The notes: generated by a model from the sequence alone, not told the origin. 64,000 nucleotides of DNA from Kribbella pratensis (GCF_004365355.1 NZ_SODP01000004.1:1-64000), one strand, 5' to 3'; counted from the first letter of the stretch, positions 1 to 7,653 are shown. Numbers and translations: made by a program.

Positions 1-118
1 CCCCGCGCGGGGGGCCGCGGGGGGGGCGGGGCCGGGGGGGTGGGCCGCCGCCCCCCCCCCCCCCCCCCCCCCCCCCCGGGGGGCGGGCCCCCGGGCGCCC
101 CCCCCCCCGCCGCCGTCG
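1..118. repeat. G/C homopolymer low-complexity tract
   Basis: Almost only G and C, with runs of up to about 25 C and several runs of 7-8 G. No coding or regulatory logic is visible. It lies at the very edge of the window and is probably an assembly or read-end artefact. From 119 to 342 there is no supported gene; that stretch holds only the CTAGG boxes described separately. Confidence 0.6.
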
Positions 119-197
119 TTCCAGGCCCTGCTCCATGGCATCCAGCCCGCTGCAAGCGCTCTGTTCCAGCTGGCGATCTTGACCTCGTTCATGGGTC

Positions 198-224
198 CCT
201 AGGCAGCCACTAGGACCCCCTAGG
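198..224 (+). promoter_or_regulatory. Three CTAGG boxes in helical phase
   Basis: CCTAGG (198-203), ACTAGG (209-214) and CCTAGG (219-224) recur at 11 and 10 base steps, one DNA turn apart, about 120 bases before the first small gene. CTAG is normally scarce in high-GC genomes, so three in 27 bases stands out. A regulator binding one face of the helix is an inference; no matching promoter hexamers are obvious. Confidence 0.35.
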
Positions 225-342
225 AGCGGCTAAGGCAGTGCCCCGGTTGGGGATAGGGAGGAGTTCTGATGTGCGGGGCTACCTCAGACGAGCAGATTTA
301 CAGGTGTCAGCAAGGAGCTGGCATCCGAAGACGGAGGACGAC

Positions 343-471
343 ATGTACTCGAACGAATCGGTCAAGGCAGAGGTTGCTTACCGCAGGGAGCGTCTCAGCC
401 GTGACTTCCGGCAGCACCGGAGCACCGGGGCCCGCCGGACCATCAGCCACCTGTTCGGCCGGAAAGCCTGA
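343..471 (+). CDS. Small basic protein, first of a tandem pair (42 aa)
   Basis: A 42-residue basic, helical-looking peptide containing KAEVAYRRERLSRDF. The start ATG is chosen because GGAGG (333-337) sits 5 bases upstream; the in-frame upstream extension has no such site. The next gene encodes a peptide with the same KAE-AYR-ER--RDF core, so the two look like duplicated copies, which argues that both are real. There is no signal peptide, no cysteine and no membrane segment. I do not recognise a family. A short DNA- or protein-binding helix is possible but unproven. Confidence 0.55.
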   Translation: MYSNESVKAEVAYRRERLSRDFRQHRSTGARRTISHLFGRKA

Positions 472-484
472 AGGGAGGGAAACC

Positions 485-655
485 ATGTTCAACACTCCAC
501 TGAGTCAAGACACGATCAAGGCGGAGACGGCGTACCGGTTGGAGCGGACCAAGCGTGACTTCGGGTCCGTGAGCCGCAAGCAGCGCCCGGCGAAGGCCTC
601 GCAGCCCGAGCCGCGGCACTCGCGCCGCGCCCTCCGACCCACCACGGCCCGATGA
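485..655 (+). CDS. Small basic protein, second of the tandem pair (56 aa)
   Basis: A 56-residue peptide with the core KAETAYRLERTKRDF, matching the preceding gene, followed by a Lys/Arg/Pro-rich tail. GGGAGGG (473-479) lies 5 bases before the ATG, directly after the stop of the first copy, so the two genes form a small operon. A near-perfect intrinsic terminator starts 10 bases after the stop. Function is unknown. Clean ribosome sites, the paralogous partner and the terminator together support real translation. Confidence 0.55.
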   Translation: MFNTPLSQDTIKAETAYRLERTKRDFGSVSRKQRPAKASQPEPRHSRRALRPTTAR

Positions 656-665
656 CCGCCCCAGC

Positions 666-705
666 CGCCGTCCCTGATCAGACGATCAGGGACGGCGTTC
701 TTTTT
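666..705 (+). terminator. Intrinsic terminator after the small-protein pair
   Basis: A 14-bp perfect stem (666-679 with 684-697) closes an AGAC tetraloop and is followed by TTCTTTTT (698-705). This is a textbook Rho-independent terminator, unusually strong for a high-GC genome. It separates the small-gene operon from the LAL regulator and rules out a regulator start at 652, which would place the terminator inside the coding sequence. Confidence 0.85.
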
Positions 706-786
706 CCCGCGAAGTCCTCGGCTGACAGCAGAACCGGGGCTCAGCGGACGGGATGCCGTCGATTTGTGTCGGCTCCAGGGGCGAAG

Positions 787-3702
787 ATGGACGACGTGCC
801 CTGGAATTCGACACCCCTCGTCGGCCGCTCGACCGAGATGGCCGCCCTGCTGAGCGCCGTCGACGACGCCAAAACGCGTCGCGCCGGCGCCGTACTGCTG
901 TCCGGTGACGCCGGCGTCGGCAAGACCCGCATGCTCGACGAGGTGGCAACCGGCGCGCACGAGCGCGGTTTCGGCGTACTGGTCGGGCATTGCACCGACT
1001 TCGGCGATGCCGGCCTGCCGTACCAGCCGTTCTCCGAGATCTTCGGCCGCCTGGCGGGCGACCGCCCCGACCTCGTCGAGAGCGTGCTGACCAACTTCCC
1101 CGCGATCAGCCGCCTGCTCCCCGCTCACCGCCTGCTCAGCGCCCAGCCCGCGCCGCAGGAGGGCCAGCTCGACCGCGCCGCGCTGTTCGACGCCGTGCTC
1201 GGTGCGTTCACCGCGCTGTCGACCAGCGAGCCGATCCTGGTGATCATCGAGGACGCCCACTGGGCCGACGACTCGACCCGGGACCTGATCGGTTTCCTGA
1301 TCACCCGGCTGACCTCGCAGCGCCTCGCCCTGGTCGTCTCGTACCGCAGCGACGACCTGCACCGCCGCCACCCGCTGCGCCGGCCGATCGCCGAGTGGTC
1401 CCGCAACCCTCGGGTACGCCGGGTCAACCTGCCCCCGCTCGACGCCGACGAGTCCCGCACCCTGCTCAACTCGCTGCTCGCCGAACCGCTGTCACCGATC
1501 GAGGAGCGTCGCATCCTCGAGCGGGCCGGCGGCAACGCGTTCTTCACCGAGGAGTTGGCCGCCGCAGCCTCGATGGGTGACGGCGATACTGTGCCGCCGG
1601 ACCTCGCCGACCTGCTCCTGGTCCGCCTCGACCCGGTGTCGGACGACGCCCGGCAGGTCGCCCGCGTGATCGCCGTGGCCGGCCGCCGCGTCCCGCACGA
1701 TCTCCTCACCGCGGTCGCCAAGCTGCCGGATCGCGAGCTCGACGACGCGCTGCGCGAGCTGATCGACGCGCACATCATCGACGTACCGACCAACGATCGG
1801 TACTACTTCCGCCATGCCCTGCTGGCCGAAGCGGTGTACGACGATCTCCTGCCAGGCGAGCGCGTCCGCGAGCACGCGGCATACGTGCAAGCCCTGGAAG
1901 ACAAGACTGTCGCCGGTACGGCGGCCGAACTGGCCGGACACGCCACGAGGTCGCACGATCTGGCTACTGCGTTCGAGGCGCGCGTCCGAGCCGGCCAGGA
2001 GGCGCTGTCGGTCGCCGCGCCGCAGGAGGCGCTGAAGCACTACGAGATGGCCCTCGAGCTCTTCCCGAACGCAGCGCCGACGAGCAAGGTCGACAAGACC
2101 TGGCTGATCGTCGACACCGCGACGGCCGCAACGCTGTCCTCACAGCATCTGCGCGCGCTCAAACTCCTCCGGAAGGCGCTGGCCGAGCTGCCGCCCGACG
2201 CACCGAAGCTGCAGCGGGCCGAGCTGCTTCTGCCGCTGGCCGATATCGCGCTGATCATCGACCAGGACAAGGAGGCCAGCGAGGCGATCTCGCAGGCGCT
2301 CAAACTGGTTCACGACGAGCCGTCCAGTGTGTTCAAGGCTCAGGTCGCCTCGCTGTACGCGCGGGTGTCCGACGCGCTGGGCCGGCCGATGGAAGCCGAG
2401 CGCTGGGCGCACCGGGCGCTCGAGATCGCCCGCGAGGCGGGTCAGGAGTCCGCGGCGAGCGACGCCGGCATCACGCTCGCCCAGCTCCGGCGACGGGCCG
2501 GCGATCCGGAGACGGCCGCGAAGCAGCTGGAGGAGGCCGCCGTACGGGCGCAGCTCACCGGCGATCCCGCCGCCGAGGTACGGAGCCGGTTCCTGCTCGG
2601 GTCGACGCACTATGAGCAGGGCGACCTGCTGAACGCTAAGGCTGCCTTGTCGTTCGCGGCGAAACGGGCCGGTGAGCTCGGGCGGCAATGGGCGGCGTAC
2701 GGCTTCGACGCGCGGCGGATGCTCGCGCTGACGCAGTTCATGCTCGGCGAGTGGGACGACGCGACCGCAACCGCCCGCACCGACTCGATGACGCCCGCGG
2801 CGGCCGCGGCGGCGCTGCGGGCGGTGGAGTTCTCGGTGCGGAGCGGGCGGGGCGACACCGCGGTCGCCGAGGAATTCGAGCTGTCCCGGAAGTGGTGGGA
2901 TCTCGACATCATGCTGCCGCTCATCGGGCTGCAGCCGGCCGTCGAGGCGTACCTGCAGCTGGATCAGCCGGCCGAGGCGGAGAAGCTGATCGCCGACGTG
3001 TCCGCGCTGTGCGCCGACCTGTTCCAGACGGAGTGGTTCTTCGCCCGGATCCGGTTCTCGGCCCTGGGCCTGCAGCTGCTCTGCCACCGTGCGGTCGGCG
3101 AGCCGTCAGCGGCCGCGGAGTTGGTGTCGCGCGGTGCCGAGCTGGTTGCCCTCGGGCAGGCGACGGCCGAGAAGGGTCTGCCGCCCGGGCGATTGATGGG
3201 CGTTGAGGGACTCGCGTGGCTGGCGCGGCTGGAGTCGGAGTGGGACCGGCTGCGGTGGCTGGCCGGGGTCGACGCGCCGACGCCGCAGGAGCTCGTCTCT
3301 GCCTGGGAGCGGACCACGGACGCCTTCGGGTACGGGTACGTCCACGAGCAGGCGTGGTCGCGGGTCCGGTTGTCGGCTGCGCTGCGGGCCGCGGGCCGGG
3401 TCGCGGAGGCCAATGAGCAGACCGCGCTGGCTGCCGAGGTCGGTCGTGAGCTGCGGGCGAAGCCGCTGATCAACGAGACCGGTGGCGAGACCGCCGGCGC
3501 GAGTGCGTTGACGTCGCGGGAGACCGAAGTACTGCGGTTGCTGGCCGAGGGGCGCACCAACCGGCAGTTGGCGCGTGAGCTGTACATCAGCGAGAAGACC
3601 GTCAGCGTGCACGTGTCGAACATCCTGGCGAAGCTCGGTGTTCGCTCGCGGACCGAGGCCGCGGCGGTGGCCCGTCGCGACGGGCTGCTCGACGCCGATT
3701 AG
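787..3702 (+). CDS. LAL-type LuxR transcriptional regulator (971 aa)
   Basis: Large ATP-binding regulator of the LuxR family. An N-terminal AAA/NACHT-like ATPase has Walker A GDAGVGKT (residues 40-47) and Walker B IIEDAHWADD (about 152-161). A long TPR-like helical middle follows, then a C-terminal LuxR helix-turn-helix (about 908-955, LTSRETEVLRLLAEG and KTVSVHVSNILAKL). Such proteins bind ATP and a ligand or partner through the middle region and activate transcription with the C-terminal domain. I start at 787 (MDDVPW, weak AGGGG upstream) because the upstream in-frame extension crosses a terminator. The target is unknown. A second LAL protein with the same architecture lies at the other end of the window. 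Confidence 0.9.
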   Translation: MDDVPWNSTPLVGRSTEMAALLSAVDDAKTRRAGAVLLSGDAGVGKTRMLDEVATGAHERGFGVLVGHCTDFGDAGLPYQPFSEIFGRLAGDRPDLVESVLTNFPAISRLLPAHRLLSAQPAPQEGQLDRAALFDAVLGAFTALSTSEPILVIIEDAHWADDSTRDLIGFLITRLTSQRLALVVSYRSDDLHRRHPLRRPIAEWSRNPRVRRVNLPPLDADESRTLLNSLLAEPLSPIEERRILERAGGNAFFTEELAAAASMGDGDTVPPDLADLLLVRLDPVSDDARQVARVIAVAGRRVPHDLLTAVAKLPDRELDDALRELIDAHIIDVPTNDRYYFRHALLAEAVYDDLLPGERVREHAAYVQALEDKTVAGTAAELAGHATRSHDLATAFEARVRAGQEALSVAAPQEALKHYEMALELFPNAAPTSKVDKTWLIVDTATAATLSSQHLRALKLLRKALAELPPDAPKLQRAELLLPLADIALIIDQDKEASEAISQALKLVHDEPSSVFKAQVASLYARVSDALGRPMEAERWAHRALEIAREAGQESAASDAGITLAQLRRRAGDPETAAKQLEEAAVRAQLTGDPAAEVRSRFLLGSTHYEQGDLLNAKAALSFAAKRAGELGRQWAAYGFDARRMLALTQFMLGEWDDATATARTDSMTPAAAAAALRAVEFSVRSGRGDTAVAEEFELSRKWWDLDIMLPLIGLQPAVEAYLQLDQPAEAEKLIADVSALCADLFQTEWFFARIRFSALGLQLLCHRAVGEPSAAAELVSRGAELVALGQATAEKGLPPGRLMGVEGLAWLARLESEWDRLRWLAGVDAPTPQELVSAWERTTDAFGYGYVHEQAWSRVRLSAALRAAGRVAEANEQTALAAEVGRELRAKPLINETGGETAGASALTSRETEVLRLLAEGRTNRQLARELYISEKTVSVHVSNILAKLGVRSRTEAAAVARRDGLLDAD

Positions 3703-3703
3703 G

Positions 3704-3725
3704 GTGCGTCTCCCGAGAGACACGC
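3704..3725. terminator. Hairpin between convergent genes
   Basis: GTGCGTCTC pairs with GAGACACGC around a CCGA loop (one mismatch, one wobble) in the 24-base gap between the convergent LAL gene and the small membrane protein. There is no U-tract. The position suits a bidirectional terminator, but the evidence is modest. Confidence 0.4.
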
Positions 3726-3726
3726 T

Positions 3727-3942
3727 CTAGCCGTGTTTGCGGTGGCGATCGGGCTCGGGGTGGGCATGGCGTGCGCGGGCCCGGGCCAGGTCGTCGGCTG
3801 TGACGGCCGGCGTCAGGCGGATCGGGCGGTTCAGATCGGTGATGTCGTCGAAGACTTTACGGGCGTGCCGCATTCGCGTTGCCGCCAACAGCACCAGCCC
3901 GGCAGCAGCGACTGCAAGCACTACCCACAGTTGCCACGACAT
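3727..3942 (-). CDS. Small single-pass membrane protein (71 aa)
   Basis: The N-terminus carries one hydrophobic helix (about residues 3-22, WQLWVVLAVAAAGLVLLAA), followed by a basic, histidine- and arginine-rich cytoplasmic-looking tail. GGTGAGG lies a few bases before the ATG. It is convergent with the LAL regulator and separated by a hairpin. No recognised family. It is probably anchored in the cell membrane with its charged tail inside, by the positive-inside rule. Length and composition make it a credible gene rather than a shadow frame. Confidence 0.55.
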   Translation of the reverse strand: MSWQLWVVLAVAAAGLVLLAATRMRHARKVFDDITDLNRPIRLTPAVTADDLARARARHAHPEPDRHRKHG

Positions 3943-4038
3943 AGCCTCACCACCAAGTGTTCGCCCCGTTCCCCCGGGTAATCACGATAGCCCTGAACTG
4001 ACCACTTGGCGACAGTCTGTACGCATACCGTTAAGCCG

Positions 4039-4113
4039 TGTGATTGAAACTCGTGTTTGTTGCCCAGCGCAATCACAATTGGTGACCAGGCAACGAGCCT
4101 TGACGACTGGTCA
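4039..4113. other. Cluster of interleaved inverted repeats
   Basis: Three perfect pairs lie in 75 bases: TGTGATTG/CAATCACA (4039-4046 with 4070-4077), GTTGCC/GGCAAC (4059-4064 with 4089-4094) and TGACCAG/CTGGTCA (4083-4089 with 4107-4113). The first two interleave, so an RNA could form a pseudoknot or switch between folds. The last pair overlaps the stop of the dipeptidase gene and could help terminate it. The stretch is less G+C-rich than its surroundings. Confidence 0.35.
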
Positions 4114-5133
4114 GAGATTACCGTCAGTAGTCAGAATGCGGGTCAGATTCTCGCCGAGGATTTTGCGAATTGTTGCTTCCGGCAAGCCTCGGCGGAGCAG
4201 CGCGTCGGTGACCAGCGGCATGCCGGCGGGGCCCTCGAGGCCGGGAACGTAGAGCTCCGCGTCAAGACCCTGGATGATCACCGGGCGGTCGCAGGCGGGG
4301 ATCTTCTCGCCGAAGACCTCGGCGACGAAGTCACTGCCCAGGCCCACGTGGTCCTCGCCGGCGATGTCGAGGATGTGCAGGATGTGGTCGGCGAGGTGGT
4401 CGACCGTCGGCTTCTCGGCGGTGGTGAGGAAGCCGGCGAAGAAGTTCACGCACACCACACCGCCGGTCGCGGCGATCCCGCGGAGCTGCTCGTCGGTCAG
4501 GTTGCGGTGGTGGTCGCGCAGCGCGAACGCGCTCGAATGCGACGCGACGACGGGCTTGGTCGCCAGTTCGAGGATGTGCTCGACCCCGGCGCGGCCGACG
4601 TGCGAGACATCGATGAGTACGCCGAGCTCCTCGAGCAACCCGACCGCCTCGACGCCGGCATGCGTCAAGCGGCCGCCGGTCGCGTCCTCGCCGGAGCCGT
4701 CACCCAGCGCGCTGCGACCGAAGTGGGTGAACGAGGCCATTCGTACGCCGAGCCGCTGCAGCGTCTGCAGGAGCTCGACGTCGGTGTCGATCTGCGGGCA
4801 GCCCTCGAGTGCGAGCACCAGCGCGATCTTGCCCGCGGCGGTCGCGGTCTCGATCTCGCCAGGCGCCGTACACAGCGCGACCTCGTCGGAGTTCGCCTCC
4901 GCGATCCGGTGTGCGGCCTCGATCATCCGCAGGGTCTCGCGGAGCGCGCCTTCGGGCAGGAACTCCGAATCGATGAACACCGGCAGCACCTGGACGTCGA
5001 TCCCGCCCTCGCGCAGCTGCGGGATCCACCGCTCCCGGAAGTACGCCGCCCAGACGTCCTTGGGCCGCCGCGCCACGAGCATCAGCAGGTCGTTGTGCCC
5101 GTCCGCGACCAGAGCGTCCCGGTGTAGATCCAT
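4111..5133 (-). CDS. Membrane dipeptidase family M19 (340 aa)
   Basis: Zinc dipeptidase of the renal-dipeptidase family, which cleaves L,L- and L,D-dipeptides. The hallmark GHND motif (His13, Asp15) is at the N-terminus. Further expected stretches are ALEGCPQ, the histidine segment VVASHSSAF followed by the RDHHRN loop, and LGSDF near the C-terminus. AGGAGG sits at good spacing before the ATG. There is no signal peptide, so it is cytoplasmic. It is divergent, with about 40 bases between the starts, from an ornithine-cyclodeaminase-family gene, which suggests joint control of amino-acid or peptide catabolism. The exact substrate cannot be read from sequence. Confidence 0.88.
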   Translation of the reverse strand: MDLHRDALVADGHNDLLMLVARRPKDVWAAYFRERWIPQLREGGIDVQVLPVFIDSEFLPEGALRETLRMIEAAHRIAEANSDEVALCTAPGEIETATAAGKIALVLALEGCPQIDTDVELLQTLQRLGVRMASFTHFGRSALGDGSGEDATGGRLTHAGVEAVGLLEELGVLIDVSHVGRAGVEHILELATKPVVASHSSAFALRDHHRNLTDEQLRGIAATGGVVCVNFFAGFLTTAEKPTVDHLADHILHILDIAGEDHVGLGSDFVAEVFGEKIPACDRPVIIQGLDAELYVPGLEGPAGMPLVTDALLRRGLPEATIRKILGENLTRILTTDGNL

Positions 5134-5160
5134 GCGGCCTCCTCGAAGTCCGGACCAGAA

Positions 5161-5166
5161 TATGCT
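5161..5166 (+). promoter_or_regulatory. -10-like TATGCT of a probable leaderless gene
   Basis: TATGCT fits the actinobacterial -10 pattern TANNNT and ends 7 bases before a GTG codon that matches the family N-terminus. No ribosome binding site and no convincing -35 are present. Five other genes in the window share this spacing. Confidence 0.4.
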
Positions 5167-5173
5167 CGGGCCG

Positions 5174-6073
5174 GTGAAGGTGCTTTCTGCTGAGGATGTT
5201 CGCCGGCTGGTGCCGATGAGTACGGCGGTCGACGCGGTCCGGGACGCGTTCCGCGAGCTCGCGGCGGGGAACTTCGTGCTGCCGCCGCGGCAGATCTTCG
5301 GCGACGGGGCGGTGCTCGTGATGTCGGCGTACCACACGCCGACCGGGACCGCGGTGGTGAAGAAGATCGGGATCGCGCTCGACCAGGTCCCGGCGATCCG
5401 CGCGACCGTGATCTGGACCGGCAACGGCGAACAACTCGTCGCCGACGGCAGCTCGATCACCACCTTGCGCACCGGCGCCGTCGTCGGTGTCGCGACGGAT
5501 CTGCTGGCTCAAGTCGACGCCACCCGCCTCACGCTGATCGGGACCGGCGCCCAAGCTGCAGACCAGGTCCGCGCCGTCCTCGCCGTACGGCCCATCACCC
5601 ACGTCACCATCACCGGCCGATCGGCGGACCGGGCGACCGCCCTCGCAGACCAACTGGCGACCGAATTCCCCGAGGCTAAGTTCACCCCGAGCACCAGCAT
5701 CGACGAGGCGATCGCCGACACCGACATCATCTGCTGCGCCACCTCCTCGGCGACCCCGCTCTTCGACGCCGACGCCCTCCCCGCCGCCGTCCACGTCAAC
5801 GCCATCGGCGCCTTCCGCCCCACCATGCGAGAGCTCCCCCGCAACCTCCTCGCCACCGCCTCCACAGTCCTTGTCGACCAACGCGAAGCCGCCCTCGAGG
5901 AATCCGGCGAAGTAATCGACGCCATCAACTCAGGCACCCTCCAGGAGCCAGACCTGGTCGAACTGGGCCCCGCTCTCTCCACCCCACCACCCCGACAAGG
6001 CCGCACAGTCTTCAAGTCCGTCGGAGTAGGCGCCCAGGACTGGGCCATCGCCGCAGCCCTCGCCCGCGACTAG
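5174..6073 (+). CDS. Ornithine cyclodeaminase / mu-crystallin family protein (299 aa)
   Basis: NAD(P)-dependent enzyme of the ornithine cyclodeaminase / mu-crystallin family; members are ornithine cyclodeaminases, alanine dehydrogenases or ketimine reductases. The N-terminus VKVLSAEDVRRLVPM is typical. A Rossmann motif GTGAQA lies near residue 120, followed by TITGRS and the CCATSSATPLF strand. I choose GTG 5174 because family members begin at this point and a TATGCT hexamer ends 7 bases upstream, implying a leaderless mRNA; ATG 5162 is the alternative and would lie inside the hexamer. It is divergent from the M19 dipeptidase. The substrate is uncertain. Codon choice in the last 250 bases is more A-rich than elsewhere. 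Confidence 0.85.
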   Translation: MKVLSAEDVRRLVPMSTAVDAVRDAFRELAAGNFVLPPRQIFGDGAVLVMSAYHTPTGTAVVKKIGIALDQVPAIRATVIWTGNGEQLVADGSSITTLRTGAVVGVATDLLAQVDATRLTLIGTGAQAADQVRAVLAVRPITHVTITGRSADRATALADQLATEFPEAKFTPSTSIDEAIADTDIICCATSSATPLFDADALPAAVHVNAIGAFRPTMRELPRNLLATASTVLVDQREAALEESGEVIDAINSGTLQEPDLVELGPALSTPPPRQGRTVFKSVGVGAQDWAIAAALARD

Positions 6074-6080
6074 CGGACCC

Positions 6081-6168
6081 GCGCCACTGACCGACTGCGG
6101 GCTGCTGGTGCGGCGGACGCTGAGGTGTCGGCCGAAAGCGGCCGGCGGGGCGGTTTGGTCAGTGACGC
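6081..6168. repeat. Long-range dyad in a convergent gap
   Basis: GCGCCACTGACC (6081-6092) pairs with GGTCAGTGACGC (6157-6168) with one mismatch. An inner perfect hairpin CGGCCG-AAAG-CGGCCG occupies 6129-6144. The dyad fills the gap between two convergent genes, so a two-way terminator or a stable untranslated RNA structure is plausible. Confidence 0.35.
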
Positions 6169-6185
6169 AGGTCCGTCTGCCGCGC

Positions 6186-6542
6186 TCAGGTCCAGCGGAG
6201 GACGCCCTTGCGGTAGGCGTAGAGGAGGCCGACGGCCACGAAGGCCAGGAAGATGAACATCTCGATCAGGGTGGCGTAGCCGAGGGTGGTGAAGATGGTG
6301 GCCCAGGGGAAGAGGTAGATCGCGTCAACGGCGAAGATGACGTAGAGGTACGCGAACAGGTAGTACCTGATGTGGACCTGGGCCCAGCCTTCGCCGACCG
6401 GGTCGACGCCTGACTCGTAGGTCTTGAGCTTGCCCTCGGTCGGATACGTGACGGTGAGTGCCTTGTTCAGCGCGAACGCGCCGATCAGCCCGACCAGGCC
6501 GAGCGCGACCACCGCGGCGACGACGCCATAGCTGTCCGACAC
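6186..6542 (-). CDS. nuoA2: Orphan NADH-quinone oxidoreductase subunit A paralogue (118 aa)
   Basis: Three-helix membrane protein of the NuoA/ND3 family, paralogous to the NuoA inside the complete nuo operon 44 kb away. The order is helix, loop with YESGV, then two helices including FAVDAIYLFPW and a C-terminal RKGVLRW. The standard copy has YECGI and FDIEIVFLYPW. Here the loop cysteine is serine and the first acidic residue of helix 2 is alanine, while the second is Asp. The GTG start (6542) lies 9 bases after the lipoprotein stop, so it is co-transcribed with that gene. No other nuo gene is nearby. Whether it enters complex I or has its own role is unknown. Confidence 0.88.
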   Translation of the reverse strand: MSDSYGVVAAVVALGLVGLIGAFALNKALTVTYPTEGKLKTYESGVDPVGEGWAQVHIRYYLFAYLYVIFAVDAIYLFPWATIFTTLGYATLIEMFIFLAFVAVGLLYAYRKGVLRWT

Positions 6543-6551
6543 AGGAGCAGC

Positions 6552-7373
6552 TTAGTTCGTACAGAGCAGCAGTGAGTCGATCGAAACGTACGGCCCGTAT
6601 CCGGACCGGATGTCCGCGACCTGCAGCCGGAGCCGGGTCACGCCGGAGATGTCGTAGTTCAGCCAGGTCTCGGTCTCCTGCTGCATCCGGATCGACGTCA
6701 TCGCCGTCGTGCCGTTGTGCAGCGAGACCCGCACCAGCCCGTCGGTCAGGTTGCCGAGCCAGTTCCGCACGTAGCGGCAACCAGTCGAGTCCACCTCGCC
6801 CCAGACATACCCGCCCTGGTTGGCCAGCAGATCAGCCTCGGCCCGCCGCGGTCCTTCGTTCGGCGGTACGACGGTGAACTGCGGCTGGCCCGCCCCGCCC
6901 GCGGCGACCAGGCCCTTCTTGAACATCCCGCGCCACACGTAGTGCTTGAAGCTGATCACCGGCGAGACTGCCGCGGCGTACGGCGCTTGTGCGCCCACCG
7001 CGATCCGGTACGTCCGGACCGACCCGGGCTGCACCGTGGTGATCGTCACGCTGCTGCCGGACGAGTACCCGTGCGCGACCTCCTGCCACCGCTTCAACGA
7101 CGGGATCCACTGATGCAGCGGGATCCGCGTGCCGGCTGCGGGCGCCGGGGTCAAGGTCCCGACCACGGTGATCACGCCCTTGGTCGCGTCCGTCGTCCGG
7201 ATGCTCGCGATCCTCGCGGTCCGCGTCGGCGCCGCAACAGCCGCAACCGCCCCAACAGCCGCGGACGCCGCGGACGCAGTACTGCCGAGACTCAGCGCGC
7301 TGTCCGCCGGAGCGATCGGCGCCGCGCAACCGGCGACCAGCAACGTCAGCAGTCCGGCCAGCACACGACGCAT
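6552..7373 (-). CDS. Secreted lipoprotein of unknown function (273 aa)
   Basis: A short signal peptide with lipobox LVAGC (Cys16) predicts lipidation and anchoring outside the membrane. The start is ATG 7373, with GAGGAG 8 bases upstream; an earlier in-frame codon lacks this. An Ala/Val-rich linker is followed by two beta-rich segments. The C-terminal half (about 180-273: VRVSLHNGTT, WLNYDISG, RLRLQVADIRSGYGPYVSID) resembles NPCBM-type carbohydrate-binding modules, but this is only a resemblance by eye. The two remaining cysteines could form a disulfide. It is upstream of, and probably in one operon with, nuoA2. Confidence 0.75.
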   Translation of the reverse strand: MRRVLAGLLTLLVAGCAAPIAPADSALSLGSTASAASAAVGAVAAVAAPTRTARIASIRTTDATKGVITVVGTLTPAPAAGTRIPLHQWIPSLKRWQEVAHGYSSGSSVTITTVQPGSVRTYRIAVGAQAPYAAAVSPVISFKHYVWRGMFKKGLVAAGGAGQPQFTVVPPNEGPRRAEADLLANQGGYVWGEVDSTGCRYVRNWLGNLTDGLVRVSLHNGTTAMTSIRMQQETETWLNYDISGVTRLRLQVADIRSGYGPYVSIDSLLLCTN

Positions 7374-7552
7374 GAAGCAACTCCTCGAAGTCACAGCTTG
7401 ATGACGACACCCTGCCGGTTCTCACTTCGGATCGCAAGCGAGCCGCTGCGGAGTGTGACACTGGAAGATTTCGCCTCTACCTGACCCAACGACCCGTTAA
7501 CACCGCGTCCCAGGCTGTGGACCACCGGGGCTTCCGCATGGTTCTGTTCTAA

Positions 7553-7580
7553 GGGCGAACTAATATTGGGGTTATCGCCC
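7553..7580. promoter_or_regulatory. Inverted repeat with AT-rich core upstream of korA
   Basis: GGGCGA (7553-7558) and TCGCCC (7575-7580) flank a 16-base AT-rich centre containing TAATAT (7561-7566). In the 268-base gap upstream of korA this is the clearest candidate for a -10 element overlapped by an operator. No good -35 was found. Confidence 0.35.
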
Positions 7581-7653
7581 TGACGGGGGGATCGGCCTGT
7601 TGCCCACAAGGCGGCCGGACGACCCAAGCTTCGACTTGGAGATGAAAAGAACA

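Noticed and set aside
652..786. Upstream start for the first LAL regulator
   Set aside because: It would include an intrinsic terminator within the coding region and adds no conserved residues.
4274..5161. Upstream in-frame extension of the ornithine-cyclodeaminase-family gene
   Set aside because: It lies opposite the dipeptidase gene and has no similarity to the family; the conserved N-terminus begins at 5174.
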